A stretch of 64,000 nucleotides of DNA, from positions 558,001 to 622,000 of the forward strand of contig NQMI01000005.1 in assembly GCA_002270565.1 (NCBI GenBank). Reading direction: 5' to 3'. Origin of the DNA: Stenocarpella maydis. Lineage: Eukaryota; Ascomycota; Sordariomycetes; Diaporthales; Diaporthaceae. The stretch's first letter is position 1; each line of letters opens with the position of its first letter. The translations under genes were made by a program, and so were the position numbers. The notes below the pieces were generated by a model. The model worked only from the letters and a program-made list of their open reading frames with translations. It was not told the origin of the DNA and searched no databases. Positions 33,770 through 46,310 of the stretch are shown piece after piece.

Positions 33770-35942
33770 GGGGACACGCATCGCCCGAACGTGGTTGGGC
33801 CACCTGGACCGTCAGTCCCTTTTTGTCATATCTTCAAACCTGACGGCTGGTGATCTGCCTTGCTACTATCCAGCCATCTATGACGAGGTACGGCGCAGCG
33901 GTCATCGGCCCGATATGGGAAATGCTCCTTGGACTTGGATCTGAGAAGGGTCAGACCCTGTGGTTGCTTTCACGTTGTCTTTCCGTCCCGCTCTCTATCC
34001 ACTATAACCACTTCCTATGATACCACCAACCAAGCGCCGCGTCGCGTCATAGCGCGCCTTGGGGAAACGATTCATCTCTCTTCTTTTGTGTTGGATGTCA
34101 AGGGGGCACGGGGGCACAGCGGCTTGATGTCGCCAGATGAAACCCATATGCAGTGCGCAGAGTTTCCCGCGGACTTGTTACTTCTCGATACAAAGTTGCT
34201 GGTTGTGTCTTGGTTTTTAAAAAGAGGCGTACAATCACATATACATAGGCTGGCTGGCTTGTTGCTGCTACTACATCATCTTATGCGGTAAGCAAAGGCA
34301 AAGCAGAGTAGAGATTATTCTTGATAGTATTTATTCTATAGTCGCCGTCGTTATGCTCCAATAGTCGTATTCGATGCCTCCTTTTTGGGTGAGTGAGCGC
34401 GGGAGGGCTTGAGCAAAAGATGAGCATATATCTTGGCGGGTGTGTGTCGAAATGACAGAACTTAGAGCTGAACGAGCCCAAGGTTCGATGCCATAGAGCT
34501 TGATCCTGGCGGTAGGCTGATGACGATGATTGGGGAGCCTCTGGCCAAGATGGCTCTAGTGACGACGACGCCCCGGAAGCGAGACCGAGTCAGCATCGGC
34601 CGAGAACCCACGATCTGCTTCTATATCGGATGGATCCACGGAGATCTGCCAGACAGGTACGGCTGTCGCTGACAGCCGCGCGCTGGGTCGGCCATCATTA
34701 GCTACGCGGCCGGATTGAGGATGCCAAGCCTGGAATAGACAGGTGGGGACCGACGTTCCCGTTGATTACCTCGTCGTATCCGGCCATGGGGAGGCAAAGT
34801 GAAGGTTTGGTTGGGAGCGACGAGACGGGCATGATTCGTCAGCGGGCATGGGATGGGCTTGGGTCACTGGGTATGTATCTACCTGTTGTGTACACACCCC
34901 GAGGGAGACACCCCTCTTGCACACAGAGCTAGGTCCCAGTTGGTACTTTTGACGCAGTGACGATGCAGTCATAGGGGTGACGAACTTGTACGCACAGTGA
35001 CATTTGTAGTGGCCAGACGCAGTTGACGCAATCAAGCGAATTGGTTCGTGCCGTCAACGGCTGCTAGTTCTGCTCCAGTGCCGTCTCCCATCGTTTCTCA
35101 ACCTCGCCGGCGCACCCCAGCCGTGACCCCTCCCCCCCAATTCGAGTCGTGGCCCCAGTCTGGTGGGTTGTCCCTCGGGCCGTGCAGAGTAATTTTACAC
35201 CGAGGCCGATAGTGTGACGAGAGCGTCAACCTTCTTTTTGTGCCTGCCGGTACCTTACAGGAAACATGAGATGAGATCGGTCGTGCCGTGCCAAGACAGG
35301 ACAGTATCCCGACTGCAAGCTTCTGCGGTACGTACTGGCAGGTGCCATATCAGCTGTGGCAATGCGTGCTTCCAACGTTCTGAGTCCCAATTCCTGGCCC
35401 CACTAGGGTTTCCCACATGGCAGGAGATCAAGAGCACACAGTGAGCCGGCGGACGCTACTTGGGCATCCCCACACATACAGACTACCGGTGGGACTGTGG
35501 GCCGCATGGGCCTGGTCTTTTGCGCGCGTCTACTCGTGTACAGACCACGCCTCTGTTCTAATTGCTGGTAGATAGTGTACCTTGTCCAGGCCTGGGCATA
35601 CACTGGCGCATGGCAAGCCACAGTCTGGCGCTGAATACAACAGACTGTCATGGTGATCCAGCAATGGCACTGTCCGGCCCCTTGTCTGATGAGACCTCGG
35701 GGCGAGCAGAAACCAGATTTGATGTCGAGTCGAATCGTACGAGAGTTGCGAAATCAATATGTACTTATTACGGGTCATTTGGCGTGCTAGTGTAGTATTC
35801 ACACACGTGGGGCGTTGGGTCTTTCTGCATGCCCAAATAGCTCGAGTCCTTGCAGGCGTCAAGCCTGGGATATCCCTCTGTTTCTAGCCCTCTGCGCTGG
35901 GCGTCTCACCCAGTCGAACCCCAGTAACCTGGCTTTCTTGGC

Positions 35943-35956
35943 GGGGGGGGGGGGGG
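35943..35956. repeat. G14 homopolymer
   Basis: An uninterrupted run of 14 G, prone to sequencing error. Confidence 0.85.
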
Positions 35957-36231
35957 TTTTGGTTGGTTGGTCGTGTTGCGGCGCGAAGGACCTAAAAACG
36001 CTGGACAATTTATTAGTGGGCGTTGAAGAGACAACGGCGGCGGCGCGATTGACAGGCAGTGGCAGATGGGTGATCCGGAAGCGCGGAACGGCGTGGAGAC
36101 GTCAAGACGAGGTTGAAGGTTAGCAGATTTGACACGAGAACTTGTTCGCTATGGCCCTATATGCGATCTAATATATGGGCTGCTTACGATAGAGTTGGTA
36201 ATATTAGTCGGGTCAAGGTACAGACGCGCAC

Positions 36232-36263
36232 GTGCAGGTGCAGGTGCAGGTGCAGGTGCAGGT
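36232..36263. repeat. (GTGCAG)n repeat
   Basis: Five tandem hexamers, GTGCAG. Confidence 0.85.
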
Positions 36264-36634
36264 GAGCGAGTCTGCTGTGCCACCGTAGGTGCAGATAGGG
36301 TTTCTCTGGTTCCAAGGCTGGCTCGTCTGGCTGGATCCGACAACGGGTGCCGAAGTTGTATTGCGACGGTACTGACTACTATGGGTACGTAGGGGCCCCC
36401 ACCGACAGACCAGTCGGCTGCCACAGTCGAATGTGTACAGTATACCAGACCTAGGTCCTTTTTTTTCTCTTTTTTTTTTCCTTTTTTTTTATCAAGATGG
36501 AGCGTCAGAGAGGGTCGGATAGAGGAGTATAGAGCGTGAGCTGCCAGTGGCCATTGTATTGTCCTTGCCAATACTCGACTGCTTAGAGACGGAGTAAACA
36601 GGATGTTCTCGTTGACTGACTAGAGAGCTGCAAC

Positions 36635-36655
36635 CCACCACCACCACCACCACCA
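36635..36655. repeat. (CCA)7 microsatellite
   Basis: Seven CCA units. Confidence 0.85.
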
Positions 36656-36925
36656 GGCCCAGGCGAGGACGAGGACGAGGGTGAGATTACTGCGCAGGCA
36701 TGTGTTAGAAAGAAAGGGATTGGAGCTGGGCAGCTGGGCAGGCAGGCCAGGCAGGACCGACGGTGGCAGCAGGTTGTCATGAGTGTCATGAGTGTCATGA
36801 GCAAGAGAGCGAGAGTCATGTACTGTTACTACGGAGTACTAAGCAACCAGCCAGCCGGCCAGCAGCCTGATCGGGTTAGGATCTCAATGTGTGTGCCCCT
36901 TGGGTTTTGCTTTATTTTTGGTTGG

Positions 36926-36945
36926 TTTTTTTTTTTTTTTTTTTT
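36926..36945. repeat. T20 homopolymer
   Basis: About twenty T, followed by a mixed T-rich tract to about 36975. Confidence 0.85.
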
Positions 36946-38020
36946 AGTTTAAATTTTTTTCCCCTTCTTCTTTTTGCCTCCACTACTAGCCCTGGGGCCT
37001 GAGCTGAGCTGTGAGCCTGTGGTACTAAGGGCCAGCTCTCTCTCTCTTCATGACTCCGTCTTCGCATCTCCACCTCGCCTGCTCCCCCCCTTCGCAAGTC
37101 TGCACTTGTGCACGTCTGTGTGACCAGGGCCTGTCGATTTGAGGCACACACGCCTCCATTTTTCAGTGTTTCTTGTCTTTCCCAAACAAGGCCCCTTCTT
37201 CAACCGGATCGAGCGCCCCCCTTCTACCTTCTTACCCCCCCTCCCAGAGAGCGCCTTTTGCACCTCGCTACACCTCACAATCCCGGGTGGCAGCACATCA
37301 CACACCCAAGGCGACGCAACGCACACACCACCTCTCACGCCCAGTTGACGCACGGCATCACCGCAGCACCTGCACGAATCTTGCTGGGTTGGATGGATGG
37401 AGCTGCTTGCGGCCTTCAGCCACAGCCACAGTATCTGCGCAGAGGCGGAGACAGGAGACATTGTACAGGAGACCACCAGGTATACCCATCAATGCGCCCT
37501 AGTGATTGATAATTGATCGTGCCCTGCCCTGCCGTGCCCTGCCGTTCCTTGCCCTGACCTGTCAAGCCCTGCCCTGATTGTACTGCTCATCTTGCCTCGT
37601 GGGGAAAGATCGATAAACAAAATGAATGAATCAATGACAGATAGACAGGTCAATAAATAGCCGGGGCAGAGGGACGTACACTCGCACTCGCACGTACGTA
37701 CTGTGCGCATGTGCGCTTAGTTACATACACGCCCGCACCCTCGCTCTCCGGCTGGCTGGCTGCGGGACATCCGGGTAGGCGGGCGTCCCTCGATTGTCAA
37801 GTGCCTCTCCATTGCGGCTTTGCCTCCACCGGCAACTCACACTAGGCCACGCTCTGCACATCATCATACTCGGACCAGGCTGAGCAAGGCCCGGTGCTCA
37901 GACGCTGTTCTATCGTTAGCCTGACCCTTGCTCGCTTGTCTGCTCCGTTCTCTCTTTATTCCTCCACCAGCAGAAAAGGCGACAGCTGCAAACCTGGGCT
38001 CGGCTACATCACCAACAGCC

Positions 38021-38056
38021 CACACACGCGCGCGCGCACGCACGCACGCACGCACA
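38021..38056. repeat. CA/CG/CGCA alternating repeat
   Basis: CACACA passes into CGCGCG and then (CGCA)n; purine-pyrimidine alternation of this kind can adopt Z-DNA. Confidence 0.8.
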
Positions 38057-38263
38057 CCGAGAGTGACAGTGACAGTTCAGACTGAGAGTGAGAGACGGAC
38101 ATAAACACACCCCTCACCCCCATGCCTCTCCCTCCCCACCCCTCCTCCCAACCTTGAGAGCCCTTGAGCCCACCTTTTCCTGCTTCCTACACTAGGTCCC
38201 AGTTCCCAGTCTCCCCCCCCCCAGTCCCCAGTCCCTGGTCGTAGTCCCGGCTCCGGCCCCTGG

Positions 38264-38300
<37 letters not shown>

Positions 38301-38308
38301 TCATACCC
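38264..38308. repeat. (CCCATA)n repeat
   Basis: About seven CCCATA hexamers, the last imperfect. Confidence 0.85.
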
Positions 38309-38795
38309 CTGGGCTCGCCTCGCCGTCCCCTCCATGTCTCGAGTATTGTAATGCGACCTGTACTCCAGGACGCCAACAGTACTTACATAGCTTCTGTGCC
38401 AGGACATTAGGAACCTTGGGCTGGCCTACGAGTTCCCTGCCATCCCAAAGTCCCAGAGAGGCTCACCACGTCCTTCCTGCCTGTCCTACACAGCAACCGC
38501 TACCCCATGCGTACATGATCCATGTCCCTCCTGCTCTTCAAACTCTATTCCTCTCACCCGCGTCTTTGGACAAAACGGCCCTTCCGACCGCACAACCCCG
38601 ACATCTTGAAGGGTCCTCAAGGACGTCTGTTCAAGACAGAAACATAACAACCTCGATCCGGCCCTTTCTGGACCTCCATTCTAACTCAGGTTGTGTGCTC
38701 CCGTCACCCGTCACCTGTCTTGTCACGTTGAGCGTACCAACCAACCAACCTGCGCCGCCGCTTTGTGCCGATTTCATTGCTACAACTCACCGCAA

Positions 38796-38834
38796 CCCGC
38801 ACCCGCACCCGCATCCGCATCCGCACCCACACCG
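38796..38834. repeat. (CCCGCA)n imperfect repeat
   Basis: About six CCCGCA/TCCGCA hexamers lie 200 bp before the regulator's start codon, probably in its leader. Confidence 0.8.
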
Positions 38835-39037
38835 CGCACACACCATCCACCTCTTGTTATTAGACAGCGAACGAGAGTCTACTTGGACACCACCACGCCT
38901 TTTCTGCGCTGACCGCCTCTCCTGAGAATACCACAAACTATAACAACGGCGCCGGCAGCGAGTCCCCGGAGCATTGGCCCTGTACTGGCCACATTCTGTT
39001 TTCCTTCAGGACCAACCGCTCTCATCCCGTCACCACC

Positions 39038-42000
39038 ATGTCGGGCGGTGATCCATCAGCCCGGCGGCTGCTCCCGCAGAGCTCCCAGATGACCAACTTC
39101 AGCTTTGCGCCCCAGCCATACCAGCCGAGGGAAACCCAGAAGAGTGCGCCTCCTCTTACCTTGCACGGTCGCGCCTACACCTGCATGAGCTCTGTTAACA
39201 TTGTTACTTCCAGTTATGTCTCTGGATGAGCATAATCGTCACAAACGGCTAAAGGGTAGGGAATCCGCCCCCCCCCCCCCAAATGTCCTAAAGTGAATGA
39301 ACATGGCTGCGCCTGTGCCACCTCACCGCCGATGCTAACTGTTATTTCCAGTAATGAGAGCTTGTGAGGGTTGCCGGAGAAGAAAGATAAAGTGCGATGC
39401 CGCGACCACCAACACATGGCCATGCTCCGCCTGTATTCGTTTGAAGCTCCATTGCGTCCGGCCCAACGGCTACGATGGCGCAGCAGAGCCTCAGGTTTTT
39501 GAGCCCACTCGCCCCGACTACGAGACCCTCGGGGTTCAGGACTTCCGGCAGCAGATGCCGATGCATCCCTCTCACCTCATGCCAGGCGCTCCTAACCCAC
39601 AGCCCATGTCCTCCTCCATGTACACCCCGAACCGAGGGAGCTACTCTGATCAGTCAGGACTCTACCAGCCGATGCAGTACCCGGACCACTCACCGCAGCA
39701 CGGCATCCATTATACCACCGTCCCCGCTCCCGTGGGCGTAGTCGACCAGTCTTATGCCCAGGCGCAGTCACAGGCGTCACAGCCCTCAATGTTCCCTACG
39801 CCCCCCATGCAGCAGGCGTCGCGCCCCGAATCCCCTCCGGATGTCTACAACCAGGATCAGTACGGGCAGCAGGACTTGTCAGAGCTTCTCGGCACCATGA
39901 AACTGAACGATGCTGGCACAGGTGAGTTCCTGGATCCCAAGCCCGTGCTTTGGCCATTGAACCGTTCCCTAACACCAGCAAAGCGCCGTACCTGAGCTAC
40001 AGACTCAGAAAGGGTCTCGCCGAGGAGGAGTCTCTCCTACCGGAAGACGACGACTACAAAACGTCACTGCCGCCACTCGTCTCAGGGCCGGGGATGAAAG
40101 TCAGGATACCGCCAGAGTTGATGCCGGACGAAGAGACCGCTCTGCACTATTTCGATCTATTTTTCACCAACATCCACCCCTACGTACCCGTTCTCGACAG
40201 GTCGGCTTTCTACCGGCAGTGGCAGACACACAGGGATTCTATCTCGCCGTTGATCCTGGAGGCCGTCTTTGCTTTGGCTGGGAGAATTGCGGAGGAGCCT
40301 GGCGAGGGGCAGCAGTGGCTGGCTCTGGCAACCCGTACGTGCTGTGCAAGACAATCATTGTCTTGGTTGGGATGCTGACATTCAACAGGGCATGCCGATT
40401 CGTTCCTGGGCACGCCTAGATTGAGCACGATCCAGGCGCTATTGTTGATCCTGAAGGCAAGAGAAGCGGCCCCGAGGCGTGGCTACTATTATCGTTCCTG
40501 GATGAGCATTGTACAATGCGTACAAATGGGAAAGGAGCTCGGACTCGATGACCACTATGAGGATCACAAAGCCGGACGCTCTTGCGAGTCCTCTGCAGCC
40601 GACTGCGCCCTGAAGATCCGAATCTGGCAGACTGTTTTTGTCTGCGAGACCATGATCGGTTCTGCCCAAGGTATGCAGGCCCGGGTCATCCTGCTGTCTT
40701 CAGCTCCGCTGACATCAACACTAGGTCGTACGGATTTGTCGGTAGATCTCGACTCGGTCGACTTTGGACTCCCACGCCCACTGGCAGGAGGTGACGATCA
40801 GGACTATCAGGTCGCCCGAAACTTCGCGTACCTAGCTCGTATTGTACGGCAAGCGGCGCGGATGAACAGAGTCTACTCACGCATCCACAAGCACAAGGAC
40901 TGGGGCTGCGATCCCGAATTAGTCCAGCTCAACCCAAGCACGACCACCTGGCTGGAGGAGCTCCCTGCGGATCTCTCGGTCAACTATCCTCCCGATGGCT
41001 CTGCGCCGTGGTTGTCTTCCGCATTCATAGGCAATCTGCACTCCTACTACCACCTCAGTATCATACTGCTGCACCGCCCGCAACTGACGCATCTGGAGCC
41101 GACCAGCATGGACGGCCAATGGAAACATCACATGTTACTCTGCTACAACGCTGCCAAGACAATCTGCAAGCTACAAGAGGCTATCCTGCAATCGTTCGGC
41201 CTCAGTGGGCTGCAGTGCATGCAGAGAGGCGTCAACTTCTCTCTGTACTGTATAATGTCCTGCATTGTGCTGCATCTTGTAAGTTGGCTTTTTTTTCCTT
41301 CGGTTTTGTTTCGTTTTTGCTTTTCTTATACATTTATCTATTTCTATGCCCGACTTCCGTAGGCGACTGACAAGACCCAGGTTGCCCTGACTTCTCCAGA
41401 CCCGGATTTGAACTCGGATGCCCGTGAATATTTCACGAGGCACATGAGGGTTTTGGAAAAGGTCATGCACGCGTGGCCAATGCCCGATGTGCAAAAGCAG
41501 ATCGACTCGATTCGGGAGGCCTTCTCGGCCGACACGAGGAAGCCTTTCGTGCTGAAGCCCAGCTTTCCGTATGGCAGCCCGCACTCGACGACTCGTCAGA
41601 CTCCGCCACGGCTCAACCCCAATAACTACAGGCCGTCGATCCCTCGCGGGTCGATGGACCATCACCAGCAGACAATTGACACCCAGGGCGCCGTTCAGCA
41701 TTCTCAAGTCAGTTACCCCGGGCAGCACCCAATCACGCCTCCGATATCGGCGGGTCCTATGGACATGAAGAGTGACTCCCCGTCGGGTCTACAGTTGCCC
41801 ATGATTTCTGGCAACCAAGCCACATCGCAAGCGCCGTCGATGTCTTCCATGCCGATGACTTCGGATGGGGGATCTGGGTGGAATCCCTCGAGAATATTTG
41901 AGTTAGTGCGCCTTTTTGAGCCTCCTTTTGTTTTGTTACATGGACCAAACTGACATTGTTGACTAGTCAATGGAACAACTCATTCGGTACGCCGTCAGCC

Positions 42001-42303
42001 CAGTCGGCACCAGTAGTGACTGGTGCTCCACCTACCAATAGCTCTCTAAGTATTCCAAATTCAGGTGCCGCGGAAATCCCTTCGATTCAGGATATCCAAC
42101 ACGTGCACGCCACCGTGCCTTCCGTTGCTGCCGCCGCGGCAGCTTCCCAGATCTCGCCGCACCAGCAATACTCGTCCGCGCCTGTGCAGACATTTGTGAC
42201 TCCTGCCATGTGGCAGGATTCTGTGGCCAGTGTCTACGAAGGCGGGCTGAAGCGAGGATGGGACTACGATGCCAGTGGGTTGCCCTTGACGAAACGCAGG
42301 TAG
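39038..42303 (+). CDS. Zn2Cys6 transcription factor with fungal-specific TF domain
   Basis: Eight exons join in phase to 926 residues: 39038-39143, 39214-39255, 39352-39921, 39984-40334, 40389-40670, 40725-41278, 41363-41901, 41967-42303. The first donor could instead be 39168. The binuclear zinc cluster (about residues 54-84) has spacing C-x2-C-x6-C-x9-C-x2-C-x6-C and basic RRRKIK between the second and third Cys, and is preceded by the conserved DEHNRHKRLK. A Gln/Pro/Ser-rich linker follows. The fungal-specific regulatory domain begins near FDLFFTNIHPYVPVLDRSAF (about residues 290-310). A Ser/Gln/Ala-rich tail ends in GLKRGWDYDASGLPLTKRR. It should bind DNA in the nucleus and control metabolic genes; the targets are unknown. 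The zinc cluster straddles a short exon boundary. Confidence 0.9.
39268..39280. repeat. C13 homopolymer in intron 2 of the Zn2Cys6 gene
   Basis: Thirteen C between donor 39256 and acceptor 39351. Length error here would not affect coding. Confidence 0.8.
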
Positions 42304-45227
42304 GCGACACTCGCTCGGAAACATGCATACCATTGCACTTGGGTTTATGTCACTTCCAACAAACGCGCCGCACTGGCGGTATGATCAGGAGCTCACGGCG
42401 TTCTCGACAACTCTGAAGCATTTTCCTAAATTTAGCAGGTCCCTGGATATCTCCTGGCGTTTTTTTTTTTTTTTCCGGCGGCATTTTACGCAATCATGGG
42501 TGCAACCGGACATGATGATGCATTGGTTCAGTATTTATGATGATACCAAAATTCTCCTGCCTTTATTTATGTATTATATACCTGGGAGTTATCATGTTGA
42601 GAATGTGTTGAGGACGGCATATCAAAAAGAGACGGTCGAGCTTGTACCACCAATTCAACGGCATCGCAGCAATGCGCCTCTGACACAGATCTTTTTTCAC
42701 GGTTCACTACTTTCAGCTCCTGTGACAGTGTCTGTCCGAACTACCCCTGTGGCAGCAACAAAATGCCTCCCCGGCACAGCTGAGGGCCAGTCGAGGCAGC
42801 GTTGCGAGGAGTAACCTTCCCAGCCACCTCCGCACACACACTTCTTGACAACAATCGAGGAAGGGTTCCTCAAACACCAACGGTCGCTGCTGGGTTCTGC
42901 CTCTGTCGAGCTTTCCCCAGCTCTGGCGAGGATCTCCGGCTAGCTAACTCGTTATTCAGATGATCTCTTTTTCTTGTCGCCAGTCAAGGTGGCCACGGGT
43001 TTGCTCCGATTCCGCCCAACTATTTAACCCCGAAGGAACATGCCTCGTTCTCGGGGGCGATTGCATGTACTGAACAACGAACGCCAGGGCCTGCTCCCGG
43101 ATCGCGAAACTGTCACATGCCCAGACGACTCGGGAATGTTGGTCTCGTCCAAGCAACGGCAAGTGCCGTCGCGTGAGAGGAGGAACCTGGGGGATCGCGA
43201 GCTTTCCCGATCTCTGACCGATGGTCCCTTGCAAAAACCTTGGTGCCCACGACCCACGGCCTCGAGACCCGCTCGCATGGTTTCCGATAGGAGGAATGAC
43301 AGGTGGGCAAGAAAACGAAACTGGTTCGACTTACACGCCTTGTCTACCTGCTGCAGCAAACCCCACCCCCGGTTCTACCTTGGCTGCGGAGCTTTCTCGG
43401 AGGATTCCCTTCTGCGGGGAGTGCACTCCCTCTCTCACCCGGAAGCTTCGCAGCCCCCAACCCCGGACTTGAGGGCGCGCATTGGCCTGGGCGAACATGG
43501 ATATTGAAACTGGTAACAGATGTATGCGTCGCCCAGGGGTTCACCTTTTTGCAAGTCAATCCGAATGACAATGTGAAGGAATATGACGCCGAGCGCACTC
43601 ATGACATCGCGGGTGATGGGTCCAGTGCCAGACATGGTCATGGTCACGCGTTGTACCCGGTGCGAGTCATTGTCCGGGCTGCTCTTTGTGCCTGCACTCA
43701 ACTCGACGTATCGTCCCCCTTTATGCTATTTATTCGCATAACGTACCCCATTTTTCCTTTTTTTTTCTCTCTTTTTTTTTTCTCTCCGCGGCTGAACAGG
43801 GGCGCGTAAGCTCGTGGCCACGCGGGATTGCTCTTGCTGTTGGCCTCGGGGTACTGATTTGTGTGGTGTAAGATGTCCGGGATCTTTTGTGAGAGGATGC
43901 GATACGTTACACACAAGAGATCCGGGGCAACTTGTCAGTCAGGATCGACGGGGATCCTCATGGTCCTTGCGGCTGTACTTCGTATGCAGGTGGAAACATG
44001 TCGGGTGCTCTTGTGGCCCGTGCTTTCTTTCTTTCTTTCTTTTCTCTCTCTCTATCTGTCTCTCTTTCCTCTCTGCCTTGCTGTACGCACAGTCATGCGC
44101 AGTGATAATGGCGGTCTAGTGTACGCGAACATGTCATACGTTATAACGGGAGCCCAGCTCGGTGGCAGGCGAGCGCTGCTGGCAAGGCGTTGCCTCCTCT
44201 CAGTGAACAGGTACCTAGGTATACAATCAAGCCACTGGGTCAGGCCCCATTTGTACAGGTTGTCAGCTATAGGCTCTGTGTGATCACAAGGGCCCTCTGC
44301 GTACCAGGTGCAGTGTTGACTTGGGAATTATTGGCACTATTTGGTAGTTACTAGTATACCGACCGCCCTTGGTGAATGAACAACTGATAGGAATTCAAGC
44401 AAAGGCGTGTAAATAAATGAGCATGGGCACTGTCGCAGTGACGAGGATTTCTACTACGAAGGGACCTTGCCATGCGACAACCTCCAATACAATAAAATCT
44501 GCAGCGAACGGCTTGTGAGGATTTGAGGCCCCAGGCAGCGTGTACCGCTACGACAACTCAGCATCGCGACATGTCGCACCACTTGTGAGGGTCAGACCAT
44601 GGGGTGCATGTCTCATTCCCGGACAGCGAGCTGATTACTGGTGGGCCTCAAAACAGATACGTTTGTGGGAAATGAAGCCAAACTGCGGTCTGAGCTCCAG
44701 CAGCATCCACAAATTCAGCGGTAATGGTTAGGCGTGAGAAAAGACTGCAAGGACTTGCCCCACAGCCGCTCTGCAAAAAAAGCCGCTGGTGACTCCAAGT
44801 CTCATCAAAACCCTTCTTGTTAGCATCGCAATTGTTTCACAACAAAACCACGTGTGGTTGATTTTTATTACACTTAAAGGTTGAGGAGAAGTATCTAATT
44901 TGAACTATGTTAATATTTATGCTAGTATTGATGGTTGTGGTGGTGAAATAGCTGGTTTAGTTGCGTGGTCCGGATTCTGGTACTTAGCTAGCGGCAGTTT
45001 CTTTTGCAGAGCGGCTGCCCAGTGCACGGGACACGGCTGATTATGTAACTAGTGTAGTCCCACCGGCTAGACCCGCGCAACGTGGTGGTGCACAAATCAC
45101 CTCCGCAGGTCCGTGTTAGCCGCCCGGCCAAGTCTCCATATCTCGATGAATATCCGGCTCCCCGACGAGAAAATTTGATTGCCACAACCACAATTAGCCC
45201 TTTTTAGGTTCTAGTACAATAAGAAAT
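42304..45227. other. Gene-free interval after the regulator
   Basis: No gene is recognised. About the first 300-500 bp are probably 3' UTR. A CT-rich tract lies near 44022-44075. Open frames around 43.0-43.8 kb overlap on both strands and show no motif. Confidence 0.45.
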
Positions 45228-45327
45228 GGTCCCGTAGCTCAGCTGGTTAGAGCGTGGTACTAATAATTCCTCAAAAGGGGAATCATTGGTGATGCCAAGG
45301 TCGCGAGTTCGATCCTCTCCGGGACCA
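45228..45327 (+). tRNA. tRNA-Ile (anticodon AAU) with 26-nt intron
   Basis: The cloverleaf folds by eye: acceptor GGTCCCG (45228-45234) with CGGGACC (45320-45326), discriminator A 45327, D-stem GCTC/GAGC, anticodon stem TGGTA (45255-45259) with TGCCA (45293-45297), anticodon AAT at 45262-45264. The intron is 45266-45291, at the canonical position one base 3' of the anticodon. The T-stem GCGAG/CTCTC has one C-U mismatch. A-box (from 45235) and B-box (GAGTTCGATCC) are intact. It decodes AUC/AUU after A34 is edited to inosine. Confidence 0.9.
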
Positions 45328-45336
45328 TTCATTCTC

Positions 45337-45340
45337 TTTT
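45337..45340 (+). terminator. RNA polymerase III T-tract
   Basis: TTTT lies ten bases after the tRNA 3' end, as expected for Pol III termination. Confidence 0.7.
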
Positions 45341-46212
45341 GCCGGATTTGAGGGCATATACTTTTGGTTTTGGTGGGGTTGTGTCCTTGTTGGCTTGCCC
45401 TGGGTGCCTGGAATGCCCCAAGATGACTAATCGCCTACCAGGTCTGTGTCCTATTATTCCTGAATCCCGGATGGTGACCGTTGGCACCAGTTCTCGCTAC
45501 TCTTCGGATAACGAATGAACACAGACTTACTTTTTGATGAGAAGATGCCGGATTGAGCGTCGCGTGCAGGGCGAGGCCGAATGGTGAGTGAGAATAAATC
45601 TCAGGCTCAAGACATATGGGGAACCACCGCCCATTATCTCAACACGCATCCTTGCTCATGTGGACAATCTGCACCGGACAGCTATTCCGAGAGACGTGGG
45701 TTGGGTTCAACTGCAGTTGATAACTACATATAATTTCGAAATGGGTACCTGCGACCCGAGGCAATTATGCAGGAAAGCTGAACTCAGATTAGGGTGTTAG
45801 CCGTTCATGTAAGCTCATAATATTCGTTTCATCCAAGTGTTCTGTGGGCACTGGGAGGGCTGTCCCGGATAAGATGTCCAATAAAGGCGACGTCCTCTCC
45901 TTGAATCGGGAACTCTTGTTGCACATCTAGCTGCGTACTACTGAAATCTAGATTAACCCTGTCCGCATATATACCCACAGCCTCAGCAAGCTGCATTAAT
46001 TATATCAGGTAGAGAGCCCCTACCAGGGCCCTAGGAGCTATTCATCTAGGATTATAATCTAGAAAGGACTATATAGGCATGGAGGAGCTTCATCCTCACC
46101 ACTCACTCCTCTCACTCCTCTAGTGAGCCCCGTTCATGCCACCCAATAGGGCACTTCGCGCCCCTAAAGGAAGGTCTTCCACAAAGGCCCTTTATACGCC
46201 GATAGGAAAGGC

Positions 46213-46310
46213 CCTCACATACCCAGAAGAAGGGGCTTCCACATACCCAGAGGAAGGGCCATCACACGCCCAGAGGAAAGGTCCTCTACATGCCAAGAGG
46301 AAGGGTCCCC
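46213..46310. repeat. Imperfect ~25-bp minisatellite
   Basis: About four diverged units of the form CACATACCCAGAGGAAGGGC. They leave one forward frame open (46136-46354) that encodes a low-complexity Pro/Glu/Lys peptide; I take this as repeat, not gene. Confidence 0.7.

Larger units (their letters stand above)
33770..39037. other. 5.3-kb gene-poor interval upstream of the Zn2Cys6 gene
   Basis: No gene is recognised. The left 1 kb is probably 3' UTR of the Asp f 4-like gene. The right 2 kb is CT-rich and low in long frames, consistent with a long promoter/leader for the regulator. Many simple repeats are listed separately. Confidence 0.5.

Noticed and set aside
38077..38407. Minus-strand frames with Gly-Met or Gly-Tyr repeats
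   Set aside because: They are translations of the CCCATA simple repeat.
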